Of a DNA stretch of 64,000 nt, positions 7,528 through 15,269 are shown piece after piece. The stretch covers positions 744,001 to 808,000 of the forward strand of contig NZ_CP058316.1 in assembly GCF_013389665.1 (NCBI RefSeq). The letters run 5' to 3'. How positions within the stretch are numbered: the first letter of the stretch is position 1; every line of letters begins with the position of its first letter. The notes below the pieces were generated by a model. That model saw nothing but the letters and a program-made list of their open reading frames with translations. It made no database searches and was not told where the DNA came from. This DNA is from Microbacterium oleivorans. Its GTDB lineage: Bacteria; Actinomycetota; Actinomycetes; Actinomycetales; Microbacteriaceae. The position numbers were made by a program, and so were the translations under genes.

Positions 7528-8186
7528 GCGTGCACCCGCGGATCGTCGGCCAGATGCGCGGAAAGCGCGCCGATCGTCGACATCAGCAGTCCGTGACGCC
7601 GTGCGAACCGAACGAGACCGTCGCGGCGCAGCATCCGGCCGTCGTCGCCGACGATCTCGACGATGACCCCGGCGGGCGCGAGGCCTGCGAGACGTGCCAG
7701 GTCCACGGATGCCTCGGTGTGCCCCGGGCGTTCGAGGGTGCCGCCCGGGCGTGCGATGAGCGGGAACATATGCCCCGGCGATCGCAGGTCGGATGCGGTG
7801 CCGTGCAGCAGCAGCTGAATCGTCCGCGCACGCTCGTGCGCCGAGATGCCTGTCGTCACGCCGCGCTCGGGGGCACCGTCGACGCTCACGGTGAAAGCGG
7901 TGGCGTGGACGTCGGCGTTGCTCTGGACCATGGGCGTCAGCCCGAGCTCGGCAGCTCGCTCCGGTGTGAGCGAGACGCAGACGAGGCCGCGACCGTGCGT
8001 GATCATGAAGTTGACCACCTCAGCGGTGGCGAACTCGGCGGCGACCACGAGGTCGCCCTCGTTCTCACGATCTTCGTCGTCGACGATCACGACGACACCA
8101 CCTCGTGCCACCTCGGCGATGACGTCGGAGACCGGCGCGAACGCGGCATCGGACCCTTCTCTCGAGTTCACACTGTCGGGAATCAT
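7524..8186 (-). CDS. ribB: 3,4-dihydroxy-2-butanone-4-phosphate synthase
   Basis: A 220-residue single-domain enzyme that converts ribulose 5-phosphate to formate and the four-carbon unit used for riboflavin. It has the signature VDDEDRENEGDL (about 35-46, the acidic metal/catalytic loop), GRGLVCVSLT, and HTEASVDLARLAGL near the C terminus, with the catalytic His and Glu. It lacks the GTP cyclohydrolase II domain found in many RibAB fusions. GGAG with ideal spacing precedes ATG 8186. There is no FMN riboswitch in the 220 bases upstream. A MarR gene diverges from it, so a redox or ligand-responsive input rather than FMN control is possible. A main rib operon may lie elsewhere. Confidence 0.93.
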   Translation of the reverse strand: MIPDSVNSREGSDAAFAPVSDVIAEVARGGVVVIVDDEDRENEGDLVVAAEFATAEVVNFMITHGRGLVCVSLTPERAAELGLTPMVQSNADVHATAFTVSVDGAPERGVTTGISAHERARTIQLLLHGTASDLRSPGHMFPLIARPGGTLERPGHTEASVDLARLAGLAPAGVIVEIVGDDGRMLRRDGLVRFARRHGLLMSTIGALSAHLADDPRVHA

Positions 8187-8205
8187 GTTGCTCCTTCAGA
8201 TAGTA

Positions 8206-8220
8206 CGACATTCCGTGTCG
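8206..8220. promoter_or_regulatory. candidate MarR-type operator between ribB and marR
   Basis: Inverted repeat cgaca-ttccg-tgtcg, 20 bases upstream of the ribB start in the 219-bp divergent intergenic region. The arms are short (5 bp), so it is only a candidate. Confidence 0.3.
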
Positions 8221-8405
8221 CGTCATGGATTGACGTAATACTCATCAGGCTCTTCATGTCTGTCAAGCCATTTCTGGCGGATCCGGTTCATGACGCGACA
8301 TGCATTGCGCCGTCACGCCCTGTTACGATCGTCCGCACGAGACGACGTCTGCCCGCTGCGCTGCGTCGTGCATCACGACCCGCGATCCGGAAGGCCGCAC
8401 AGTTC

Positions 8406-8894
8406 ATGACGAGGACGGCGACGAGGTCCACGACGAGGTCGACGACGGCGGCAGAGCTGCGCTATGCGATCCTCGCCGCGCAGCGCGAAGGGAACCGGCT
8501 GCTCGCCGCCCAGCTGAAGCCTCTGGACGTCACCCCCTCTCAGGCGGAAGTGATCACGGTCCTGGGCGAGCGCGGTCCTCTCACACTCAAAGGACTGGGA
8601 GAGCTCCTCGTCTGCGAGACGGGGAGCCCGAGCCGACTCGTCGACTCCCTCGTCAGGCGCGGCATCGTCGACCGCGTCGACAATCCCACGGACCGGCGCG
8701 AGGTACTGCTCGAGCTGACCGCCGACGGCCAGAAGCTGCGGCCTCGTGTCGCGAAAGCGGAGGCATCCATCAACGACGCCCTCCTCGATGCGTTCGGCGA
8801 CGACGGCGTCGCCGCGGTGGCGGCGAAGGCCCGCGACTTCCTCGCCGGCAGCAACGCCGGCGCCGCCCTCGAGCGCCGATTCGGAGGGCGATGA
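8406..8894 (+). CDS. MarR-family transcriptional regulator
   Basis: A 162-residue winged-helix repressor. After a Thr/Arg-rich N terminus (1-16) come the dimer helix (AELRYAILAAQREGNRLLAA), the HTH (TLKGLGELLVCETGSPSRLV) and the wing with the conserved DxRxxxLxLT pattern (DNPTDRREVLLELTADGQ). The C-terminal helices (about 120-160) complete the dimer interface. I took ATG 8406; the open frame continues upstream but that part is not MarR-like. It diverges from ribB and is followed, with overlaps, by a 29-codon frame and a small membrane protein. The ligand is unknown. Confidence 0.88.
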   Translation: MTRTATRSTTRSTTAAELRYAILAAQREGNRLLAAQLKPLDVTPSQAEVITVLGERGPLTLKGLGELLVCETGSPSRLVDSLVRRGIVDRVDNPTDRREVLLELTADGQKLRPRVAKAEASINDALLDAFGDDGVAAVAAKARDFLAGSNAGAALERRFGGR

Positions 8895-8980
8895 CCATGG
8901 CCGACGATCAGGACGTGAGCGGCGGCGGGGTCAACGCCGTCGCGCAGCGGAAGTCACGCGGGCAACCCGCCGATGACTGA
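8891..8980 (+). CDS. candidate 29-residue peptide coupled to marR
   Basis: ATG 8891 overlaps the marR stop (ATGA), and the frame ends at 8980, overlapping the start of the next gene (ATG 8973). The peptide (MTMADDQDVSGGGVNAVAQR, then nine more residues) is polar with no signal or helix. Position alone supports it: three frames chained by overlaps. It may only carry ribosomes across to the membrane-protein gene. Confidence 0.35.
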   Translation: MTMADDQDVSGGGVNAVAQRKSRGQPADD

Positions 8981-9296
8981 CGGCGGGTCGGGTCCCGTGC
9001 CGCGGATGCCACGAATCGAGCGCATCGCCTGGGGTGCGGCGGCGCTCCTCGCCGTCACCGGCGTGGTCATCACCGTGATTCAGCTGGTCAGGGCGACGCA
9101 GCCTGCCTCGTTCGGCTGGTTCGCCTACCAGCCCATCTCGAACGCGGTCTTCACGCCGGCCGTGACATTCGTCAGCCCGCAGATGTGGGGCGGGATCGTC
9201 ACCCTCGTCGTCGGGCTGATCGCCCTCGCGTTCCTCGCGGGTCGTCGGTCCGTCACTCGCCGCGCGATCGTCGTGCTCGACGACAGCGAGGGCTGA
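8973..9296 (+). CDS. small membrane protein, two helices, unknown function
   Basis: A 107-residue protein with hydrophobic helices at about 18-38 and 70-90, separated by a 30-residue loop containing FGWFAYQPISNAVFTP. The basic segment AGRRSVTRRA after helix 2 suggests that end faces the cytoplasm. It looks like the many short unannotated membrane proteins of Microbacteriaceae. It is probably co-transcribed with marR. Confidence 0.75.
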   Translation: MTDGGSGPVPRMPRIERIAWGAAALLAVTGVVITVIQLVRATQPASFGWFAYQPISNAVFTPAVTFVSPQMWGGIVTLVVGLIALAFLAGRRSVTRRAIVVLDDSEG

Positions 9297-9308
9297 CTAC
9301 CCGCGCCG

Positions 9309-9563
9309 TCAGCCGAGCGCGCCGCGGTCGCGATCGGCGCGCGCGGCGCGGCGACGCTGGATGCCGACCAGCAGCGCCACCACCCAGTAGAACGCCAGGA
9401 GCGGCGAGAGCACGGCGAGCAGAAGCCGCAGCGGATCGGGGTCGCTCAGCGACCACGAGATCCACACGGCCGACATGCCGACCCAGACGACCGACTGCAT
9501 CACGATGACCCCGAACGGCGTCGCCGCCGAGCTCGCGGCGATCCTCGCCCACCACTTCTGCAT
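9309..9563 (-). CDS. small membrane protein, two helices, unknown function
   Basis: An 84-residue protein with helices at about 18-38 and 45-68 and an Arg/Asp-rich C-terminal tail (GIQRRRAARADRDRG). It is convergent with the preceding membrane protein, with 12 bases between stops. No motif is recognised. Codon use and length fit a real gene, but the function is not visible. Confidence 0.65.
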   Translation of the reverse strand: MQKWWARIAASSAATPFGVIVMQSVVWVGMSAVWISWSLSDPDPLRLLLAVLSPLLAFYWVVALLVGIQRRRAARADRDRGALG

Positions 9564-9631
9564 GACGCGACGCTAGCAGCGATGACTGCGGACGCCGATT
9601 CGTCGCCGCACGCCGGCAGCTGCATGGCCCG

Positions 9632-10000
9632 TCACCCCCGGTCGTGCACCGTGACGTGATAGCCGTCGACATCGGCGAAGGTGAACGTGCGCCCGAACGG
9701 ACCGTCGAACGGGGCCGTGATGATCCGGTGGCCGTCGCCGACGAGAGCATCGTGGATGTCTTGGACGCCGGTCGCGTGCAGCCACAGCGCGACACCGAGA
9801 CCGGGCTGCGCGATGGCGGCAAGGTCGGTACCGGGCACCAGGTCGCGCAGCGCGAAGGCGATGGGCGACGTCGCGAACACGACCGCGTGCGGCGGACCGA
9901 CGGGCGAGCGCACGAGCCCGAGATATCGCTCGTAGAAGGCCTGCGCAGCGGCGAGGTCGCGCACCTGCAGAGAAATGAAATCGGGACCCGTCGCGGGCAT
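9632..10000 (-). CDS. VOC-family (glyoxalase/bleomycin-resistance) protein
   Basis: A 122-residue protein with two beta-alpha-beta-beta-beta modules. The first begins DFISLQVRDLAAAQAFYERY with LGL and the second has PFGRTFTFADVDGYHVTVHD, where the terminal strand holds the usual metal-ligand position. I prefer ATG 10000 over ATG 10009, because AAAGG directly abuts 10009 but is properly spaced from 10000. It diverges from a MarR gene with two inverted repeats between them, so it is very likely the repressor's target. The substrate is unknown; detoxification of a small electrophile or antibiotic is typical. Confidence 0.88.
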   Translation of the reverse strand: MPATGPDFISLQVRDLAAAQAFYERYLGLVRSPVGPPHAVVFATSPIAFALRDLVPGTDLAAIAQPGLGVALWLHATGVQDIHDALVGDGHRIITAPFDGPFGRTFTFADVDGYHVTVHDRG

Positions 10001-10017
10001 GTGCTGCATCCTTTCGA

Positions 10018-10060
10018 TGTCAGTTTTATGACACGCCGACCATATGTCAGAATACTGACA
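10018..10060. promoter_or_regulatory. pair of 16-bp inverted repeats, likely MarR operators
   Basis: Site A, tgtcagttttatgaca (10018-10033), and site B, tgtcagaatactgaca (10045-10060), share the half-site TGTCA with 27 bp between centres. Site B is a perfect 6-bp-arm repeat overlapping the marR -10 region and start codon. Site A abuts the VOC gene's ribosome-binding region. Together they would let one repressor shut both directions. Confidence 0.75.
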
Positions 10061-10554
10061 TGAGTCAAGATCAGACTGCGATCGATCTCGACAGCTCGCT
10101 GGGGTATCTCGTCAAGGAGGTGTCCAGCGCCCTGCGCTCGGCGATGGAGGAGGTGCTGCGCCCCCTCGGGATGAACATCACCCACTACTCCTGCCTCGAG
10201 CTGCTCGCTCAGCGCCCGGGGCTGTCCAACTCCGAGCTCGCCCGCGGCACCTTCGTCACCCGGCAGAGCATGAACGTGCTGCTGCACGCGCTCGAACGCG
10301 ACGGCGAGGTGACCCGCGCAGAGCTGCCCGTCGGCGGGAAGGCGCTGCCGACCGAGCTGACCGCACGCGGACGTGAGCGCCTCGCGGCGGCGACGGCCGC
10401 GGTCCGCTCGGTCGAGGTCCGCATGCTGTCGCGGCTCGACGACGCCGCACAGGTCGCGACGTTCCGCGCCCTCAAGCAGATGGCGCGGTCTCTGCGTGAC
10501 ACCGCTGGCGGATCAGCCTCCCCGGCGTCACCCGATGGCCACCGCGTGCCCTGA
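10060..10554 (+). CDS. MarR-family transcriptional regulator
   Basis: A 164-residue winged-helix protein: dimer helix LGYLVKEVSSALRSAMEEVL, HTH (LSNSELARGTFVTRQSMNVL), wing (ELPVGGKALPTELTARGRER) and C-terminal dimer helices. cagaat at 10048-10053 could act as a -10 box placing the transcript start at the ATG, so the mRNA may be leaderless and directly covered by operator B. The last 27 bases overlap the end of the convergent PhzF gene. Confidence 0.9.
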   Translation: MSQDQTAIDLDSSLGYLVKEVSSALRSAMEEVLRPLGMNITHYSCLELLAQRPGLSNSELARGTFVTRQSMNVLLHALERDGEVTRAELPVGGKALPTELTARGRERLAAATAAVRSVEVRMLSRLDDAAQVATFRALKQMARSLRDTAGGSASPASPDGHRVP

Positions 10555-11382
10555 CACCACGATCCCTCCGCTCGCAGGGATGTCGACGGTCAACTCCCCC
10601 GGCCGACCGACATGCTCCCCCTGCGCGATGACGATCCGCGACGGCAACGGCACCGCATCCACCGAGCGCAGATAGGCTCCGAGGGCCGCGGCGGCCGACC
10701 CGGTCGCGGGGTCCTCGGTGATCCGGCCGACGGGAAAGAGATTGCGCGCGGCGAACCGGTCGGATGCCGTTCGGTGCACCACCGCGATGGTGGCGGGCCA
10801 GCGCCGCCGATCCATCAGGGCGCGTACCGCGGCCGGGTCGAATGTGAAGCAGTCGAAAACGCCCCGGTCGGCGATGGCGACGACCGGATGCGGATTGCCG
10901 GCGTCGGTGATGCGCGGGGGCAGCGCGACATCGAGCGCCGAGGGATCGAGCGCAAGCAGACGAAGGATCGCCTCGAGGTCGGATGCGGGAAGGCCCCGCA
11001 CCGACGGCTCGACACTCGTGAACGCCGCCCGGATGCCCTCCCCATCACTCGACACCCGAATCGAGACCGGACCGACTGCCGTCGCGAACCGCACCGTCCC
11101 GTCGGGGCCGACCCCGCCGCGCTCGGCGAGCGCGACGGCGGTCGCGATCGTCGCGTGCCCGCAGAACGGCACCTCGGCGATCGGCGAGAAGTAGCGCACC
11201 GTCCGCGCACCGTCCCCGGTGATGCCGGTGACGAACGCGGTCTCGGCGTAGTCGATCTGAGCGGCGATGCGTTGCATGTCGGCATCCGGGAGCTCAGCCG
11301 CGTCGAGGACGACGCCGGCGGGATTGCCCCCGCCGGGTCGGGAGCTGAAGGCCGTGTAGCGGAGGACGTCGGGGGCGGTCAC
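10528..11382 (-). CDS. PhzF-family isomerase
   Basis: A 284-residue enzyme of the PhzF/diaminopimelate-epimerase fold. Diagnostic features are the catalytic Glu in YAETAF (E47), the half-site FCGHATIATA, GNPHPVVA, and the second half-site EDPATGSAA. Only one member of this family is proven in phenazine synthesis. There are no other phenazine genes nearby, so the substrate here is unknown. It is convergent with marR, with their ends overlapping by 27 bases. Confidence 0.9.
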   Translation of the reverse strand: MTAPDVLRYTAFSSRPGGGNPAGVVLDAAELPDADMQRIAAQIDYAETAFVTGITGDGARTVRYFSPIAEVPFCGHATIATAVALAERGGVGPDGTVRFATAVGPVSIRVSSDGEGIRAAFTSVEPSVRGLPASDLEAILRLLALDPSALDVALPPRITDAGNPHPVVAIADRGVFDCFTFDPAAVRALMDRRRWPATIAVVHRTASDRFAARNLFPVGRITEDPATGSAAAALGAYLRSVDAVPLPSRIVIAQGEHVGRPGELTVDIPASGGIVVSGHAVAIG

Positions 11383-11422
11383 CGTTTCAGGGTATGCCCG
11401 TCCGGCGCGCGCCCGCGGGCCG

Positions 11423-12205
11423 TCACGACCATCGCTCCGGCGAGGGCGCGAGCCGGTAGAGCACCTGGGGACGGCCCCGCTTGCCGTATCGGTGCGAGAG
11501 GTGGATGACGCCGGTGTCGACGAGGTGCGTCAGATACCGGTGCGCAGTGGCTCGCGAGATCGCGCAGGCGGCTGCGACGTCCGCGCCGGTCAGGGCGACG
11601 ACCGGGTCGAGGGCGGCGACGACGCGGGCGAGGGTCGGCGCGGCCAGCCCCTTCGGCAGCGCCCCTTCTCGCGACTCCGACCCGACGCCGGCGCGCCCGG
11701 CGTGGTCTGAGCCCGACGGCCTCGTGCCGGCCGGGGCGGCCGACACGGTGCGGACGGTGCCAGTGCTGAGCAGGCGGTCGATCTCGCCCTGCGCGAGCAT
11801 CCGGTCGCGACCGCCGGCGACGATCCGCTCACGGTCGTGGGCGTACCGTTCCAGCCGTTCGCGGAGCGCGGCCTGCGTGAATGGTTTGACGAGATATCCC
11901 ACGACGCGCGCGGCGAGCGCCTGCCGCACCGTGGTCTGGTCGTGGGACGAGCTGATGACGAGCACGTCGGGCCCGTCGTCGCCGAGGGTGCGCAAACGGT
12001 GCAGCACCTCGATGCCGCTGATGCCCGGCAACCGCATGTCGAGCAGGATGAGATCGACTCCCGTCCGACCATGCTCCAGGGCCGCCTCGCCCGTCCCCGC
12101 CGTCGCGGCGACGACGAAGCCCGGGACGTCGGAGACGAAGCCCGCGTGCAGCGCGCGGGCGCCCCGATCGTCGTCGACGACGAGCACGCGGATCGGCCCG
12201 CTCAT
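11423..12205 (-). CDS. CitB/DcuR-type response regulator
   Basis: A 260-residue regulator. Receiver domain (5-120): acidic triad at D11-D13, phosphoacceptor D56 in LLDMRLPG and conserved K107 in YLVKPF. The C-terminal HTH (about 205-255) is of the CitB type (ADVAAACAISRATAHRYLTH, then LVDTG). A disordered Ser/Gly/Arg-rich linker (150-185) joins them. ATG 12205 overlaps the sensor kinase stop. In this family the partner kinase senses di- or tricarboxylates and the regulator activates the uptake genes, here most likely tctCBA, which diverge from the pair. Confidence 0.92.
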   Translation of the reverse strand: MSGPIRVLVVDDDRGARALHAGFVSDVPGFVVAATAGTGEAALEHGRTGVDLILLDMRLPGISGIEVLHRLRTLGDDGPDVLVISSSHDQTTVRQALAARVVGYLVKPFTQAALRERLERYAHDRERIVAGGRDRMLAQGEIDRLLSTGTVRTVSAAPAGTRPSGSDHAGRAGVGSESREGALPKGLAAPTLARVVAALDPVVALTGADVAAACAISRATAHRYLTHLVDTGVIHLSHRYGKRGRPQVLYRLAPSPERWS

Positions 12206-13476
12206 CGGCTGCGATCCATCTCGAATGCGAAGCGCGCACCGCCGAGAGCAGACGCGCCGACCTCGACGGATCCCCCGCGTGCCGTAACCGCACGTCGCAC
12301 GACGTCGAGTCCGAGTCCTCGGCCATGCCCGGACGCGTCGGGCTTCGAGGTGAATCCCGGAGTGAAGATCCGCCCGGCGACCCGCGGATCGATGCCGGGC
12401 CCGTCGTCGTCGACGCATCCGAGCACGCGCTCCCCGGCAGAACGCAGTGAGCAGGCGACGGATCGCGCGCCCGCCTCGGCGGCGTTGCGGCACAGATTCG
12501 TGACCACCGAGACCAGGCCGTCGTCGAGATCGCCGTCGAGATCGAGGTCGAACTCCACGCGCGCGCCCAGCTCGCCCAGTTCGGCCTGCACCGCCTGCAC
12601 CGTCGCCGCCGCGAGCGGCCCACCGCCGGGCACGTCCGATTGGCCGGTCTCGTGCCGGACCGGCACGGCATCCTCGATGTATCCCAGCGCCGCGGCCGCA
12701 TCTCCTCGCGAGACCAGTCCGTGGATGACGTGCAGCCGGGTGCTGAACTCGTGCGACTGCTCGCGCAGCGCCACCGTCGTCCGGCGCATCTGGGCATGTT
12801 CGGCCGCGATGACGTCGAGCCGGCGGAAGCGCCGTTCGACGACGGCCGTGAGCACGGATGCGGCGAGGGTGGCGACCAGCAGCGCCCCGACGGCCCAGGG
12901 CAGCAGCGCCCGGACGGCCGCGTCGAGCTCGGAGGCGATCTCCGACTCGAGCACCCCGACGGCCACCATCCCCACGGGCTGACCGGCCGCGTCGCGCACC
13001 GGCACTTTCGCCCGGAGCGACGGGCCGGAGGCGCCGACCTCGGTCCCCATGAACGTCTCGCCCGCGAGGACCGACGCGTTCGCGGTCTCGACCTGCACCC
13101 CGCGCTCCGCGACGAGCGGATGCGTGATGCGCACGCCCTCGTCGTCCGTGATGACGACGTAGTACACGCCCGCCGCCTCACCGACGAGATCGGCGATCGG
13201 CTGGAGCACCGCCGTGGCCTCGGCCAGGTCGTCGGCGTCGGCGAGCGCGGCAGGCGACCCCAGCCCGGTGGCCGAGCCGACCGTCTCGCGCACCTCGGGC
13301 AGGTCGGCGAGACTCGACGCGACCTCGAGCACGCGCTCGCCCGTGGCCTCGCGGATGGTGCGCTCCTGCAGGGCGAGCGCGACCGCACCGGTCGCCGAGA
13401 GCGCGGCGATGCTGATCACCGAGGGCAGCACGAGCAGGACGAGACGCACCGCGGACGGTCTCATCGTGAACGGCAT
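12202..13476 (-). CDS. CitA/DcuS-type sensor histidine kinase
   Basis: A 424-residue membrane sensor. TM1 (about 10-36), an extracytoplasmic PDC/PAS sensor domain (about 40-190, with GVYYVVITDDEGVRITHP and FMGTEVGASGPSLRAKVPV typical of citrate/fumarate sensors), TM2 (about 192-214), a phosphorylation helix with H242 in REQSHEFSTRLHVIHGLV, and an ATPase domain (N-box NLCRNAAEAG, G1 DDDGPGI, G2 GHGRGLGLDV). GAGGAAG precedes ATG 13476 with good spacing; upstream in-frame codons lack one. It is the first gene of the two-component operon and diverges from tctC. Confidence 0.93.
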   Translation of the reverse strand: MPFTMRPSAVRLVLLVLPSVISIAALSATGAVALALQERTIREATGERVLEVASSLADLPEVRETVGSATGLGSPAALADADDLAEATAVLQPIADLVGEAAGVYYVVITDDEGVRITHPLVAERGVQVETANASVLAGETFMGTEVGASGPSLRAKVPVRDAAGQPVGMVAVGVLESEIASELDAAVRALLPWAVGALLVATLAASVLTAVVERRFRRLDVIAAEHAQMRRTTVALREQSHEFSTRLHVIHGLVSRGDAAAALGYIEDAVPVRHETGQSDVPGGGPLAAATVQAVQAELGELGARVEFDLDLDGDLDDGLVSVVTNLCRNAAEAGARSVACSLRSAGERVLGCVDDDGPGIDPRVAGRIFTPGFTSKPDASGHGRGLGLDVVRRAVTARGGSVEVGASALGGARFAFEMDRSR

Positions 13477-13628
13477 CCTGTCGACTTCCTCGTGCGAACG
13501 GACGCGAGCGGACCGGGCCCGTGCGCATCTATGAGAACAAATCCCGCCACGCTCGGGGGCGGCTCGGCGAAGTGCCATCCTAATTCGATCTCGCGGAGAC
13601 GACGACGTCCGCGCGAATGGGAGTGATC

Positions 13629-14651
13629 ATGACGCACAGCGCGACAGAGACAGATGCGCGCCCGCAGCATCGGGGCCGAACCCTGGCTGCACGCATCATC
13701 GGAGGGGCCGTCGCCGCGGCCGCGATCGTGACGGCCGGAGTCGGCTCCATCACCTCGGCCGCCACCGGCCAGGAGATCAACGCCTCGATGACGATCATCG
13801 CCCCGGCTGCCGCCGGTGGCGGCTGGGACGGAGTGGCGCGCGAGCTGCAGCAGGCGCAGAAGGCCAACGGGCTGGTGAACAACGTCCAGGTGGTGAACAT
13901 GCCCGGGGCCGGCGGCACCATCGCCCTCGGCAACGTGTCGGTGCTCGACGGCCAGCCCGGGAACATGCTGGTGGGTGGGACGGGGTTGCTCGCCGCCACC
14001 ATCCAGTTCGACTCCGCGGCGAAGCTCGGGGATGTCACGCCGCTGGCGGTCGTCGTCGAGGAGTACGACGTCATCGTCGTTCCGGCCGACTCCCCCTACG
14101 AGACCCTCGACGATCTCGTGAACGCCTGGCGCGAGGACCCGAAGTCGATCCCGTGGACCGGCGGCGGGTCGTTCGACCAGCTCGTGGTCACCGACCTGGC
14201 CCTCGCCGCGGGCATCGACCCGATCGACACGACGTACATCTCGTCGGACGGCGGCGGCGAGGCCATCCAGGCCCTCCTCAACGGCACGGCCCAGGCTGCT
14301 GCCGGCGGGTACCCCGACAACATCGACCAGATCGAGGCGGGGCGCCTGCGGGCGCTCGCCCTCGTGTCGGAGCAGCCGATCGAGGGGATCGACATCCCGA
14401 CGGCGAACGAGCAGGGCTACGACATCTCGCTCTCGAACTGGCGCATGCTCGCCGCGCCGTCCGGACTCAGCGACGACGACGTCGACACCCTCACCGAGCT
14501 CGTGCTCGACTCGGTCGCGACGCCCGAGTGGCAGGACGCCATCGATCGCTATCGCTGGACCGAACGCATCATCACCGGAGACGAACTGACGGCCTTCCTC
14601 GACGACGAAGAAGAGCGCATCACCAACCTGTACGAGGAGATGGGACTATGA
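13629..14651 (+). CDS. tctC: tripartite tricarboxylate transporter substrate-binding protein
   Basis: A 340-residue extracytoplasmic receptor. It has a Tat-like or Sec signal (HRGRTLAARIIGGAVAAAAI), then the Bug/TctC fold with the early motif IIAPAAAGGGWDGVARE and the pyrrolidone-like ligand loop region GAGGTIALGNV. The C-terminal half ends in the usual helix (TAFLDDEEERITNLYEEMGL). The family binds citrate or other carboxylates. GGGAG 6 bases upstream selects ATG 13629 over the ATG at 13617. It overlaps tctB by four bases. Confidence 0.94.
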   Translation: MTHSATETDARPQHRGRTLAARIIGGAVAAAAIVTAGVGSITSAATGQEINASMTIIAPAAAGGGWDGVARELQQAQKANGLVNNVQVVNMPGAGGTIALGNVSVLDGQPGNMLVGGTGLLAATIQFDSAAKLGDVTPLAVVVEEYDVIVVPADSPYETLDDLVNAWREDPKSIPWTGGGSFDQLVVTDLALAAGIDPIDTTYISSDGGGEAIQALLNGTAQAAAGGYPDNIDQIEAGRLRALALVSEQPIEGIDIPTANEQGYDISLSNWRMLAAPSGLSDDDVDTLTELVLDSVATPEWQDAIDRYRWTERIITGDELTAFLDDEEERITNLYEEMGL

Positions 14652-15268
14652 CGTTCCCCCCGAACCCGACGGCGACCTCGGCCGTCGTCGGTGACCGCCT
14701 GCGACTCGTGTCGGGGCCGGGCATCGCCGTCCTGCTCAAGGGCCTGACGATGCCGGTGATCATCACGGCCTTCGCGACCTACCTGCTCGTCGGCATCTTC
14801 ACGATGAAGGTCCCCGCCAACGCCGTGTTCCCCGGCCCGCAGTTCTTCCCCGGCATCATCGCGGGCGGCCTGTACGTCTTCGCCGCCGCCCTGGTGGTCT
14901 CGGCGCTCAAGGAGATGCGCGAGACGAGCGCGGCACGTCCCGACATCGCCGCCGTGACCGCGGATGTCGTCGGTGGTGACGACGCCGGCGCCGAGTCCGG
15001 GGCCGCCGCACCGACGCGAGCGGTGCGCGTCGACGTGCGGTCGCTGTTGTGGGTGGTCGGCGCGTTCTTCGCCTTCGCCTTCCTGCTCGAGATCCTCGGG
15101 TGGATCATCGCCGCAGGCCTCCTCTTCTGGTGCGTCGCGCGAGCCTTCGGGTCGACGAAGCACCTGGGCGGTCTCGTCGTCGGGCTCACGGTGAGCTCCA
15201 TCGCCTACATCGGTTTCGACATGGTGCTCGGGATGCCGCTCCCGTCCGGCATCCTCGGAGGGTTCTGA
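14648..15268 (+). CDS. tctB: tripartite tricarboxylate transporter small membrane subunit
   Basis: A 206-residue membrane protein with four predicted helices (about 33-52, 67-88, 128-146 and 150-190) and the FPGPQFFPGIIAGGLYVFAA segment typical of TctB. A long acidic loop (about 100-120) separates helices 2 and 3. It is the small partner that, with TctA, forms the secondary transporter fed by TctC. It overlaps tctC (ATGA) and is followed by tctA after one base. Confidence 0.93.
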   Translation: MTFPPNPTATSAVVGDRLRLVSGPGIAVLLKGLTMPVIITAFATYLLVGIFTMKVPANAVFPGPQFFPGIIAGGLYVFAAALVVSALKEMRETSAARPDIAAVTADVVGGDDAGAESGAAAPTRAVRVDVRSLLWVVGAFFAFAFLLEILGWIIAAGLLFWCVARAFGSTKHLGGLVVGLTVSSIAYIGFDMVLGMPLPSGILGGF

Positions 15269-15269
15269 C

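Noticed and set aside
8187..8405. FMN riboswitch between ribB and marR
   Set aside because: None of the conserved RFN-element segments is present.
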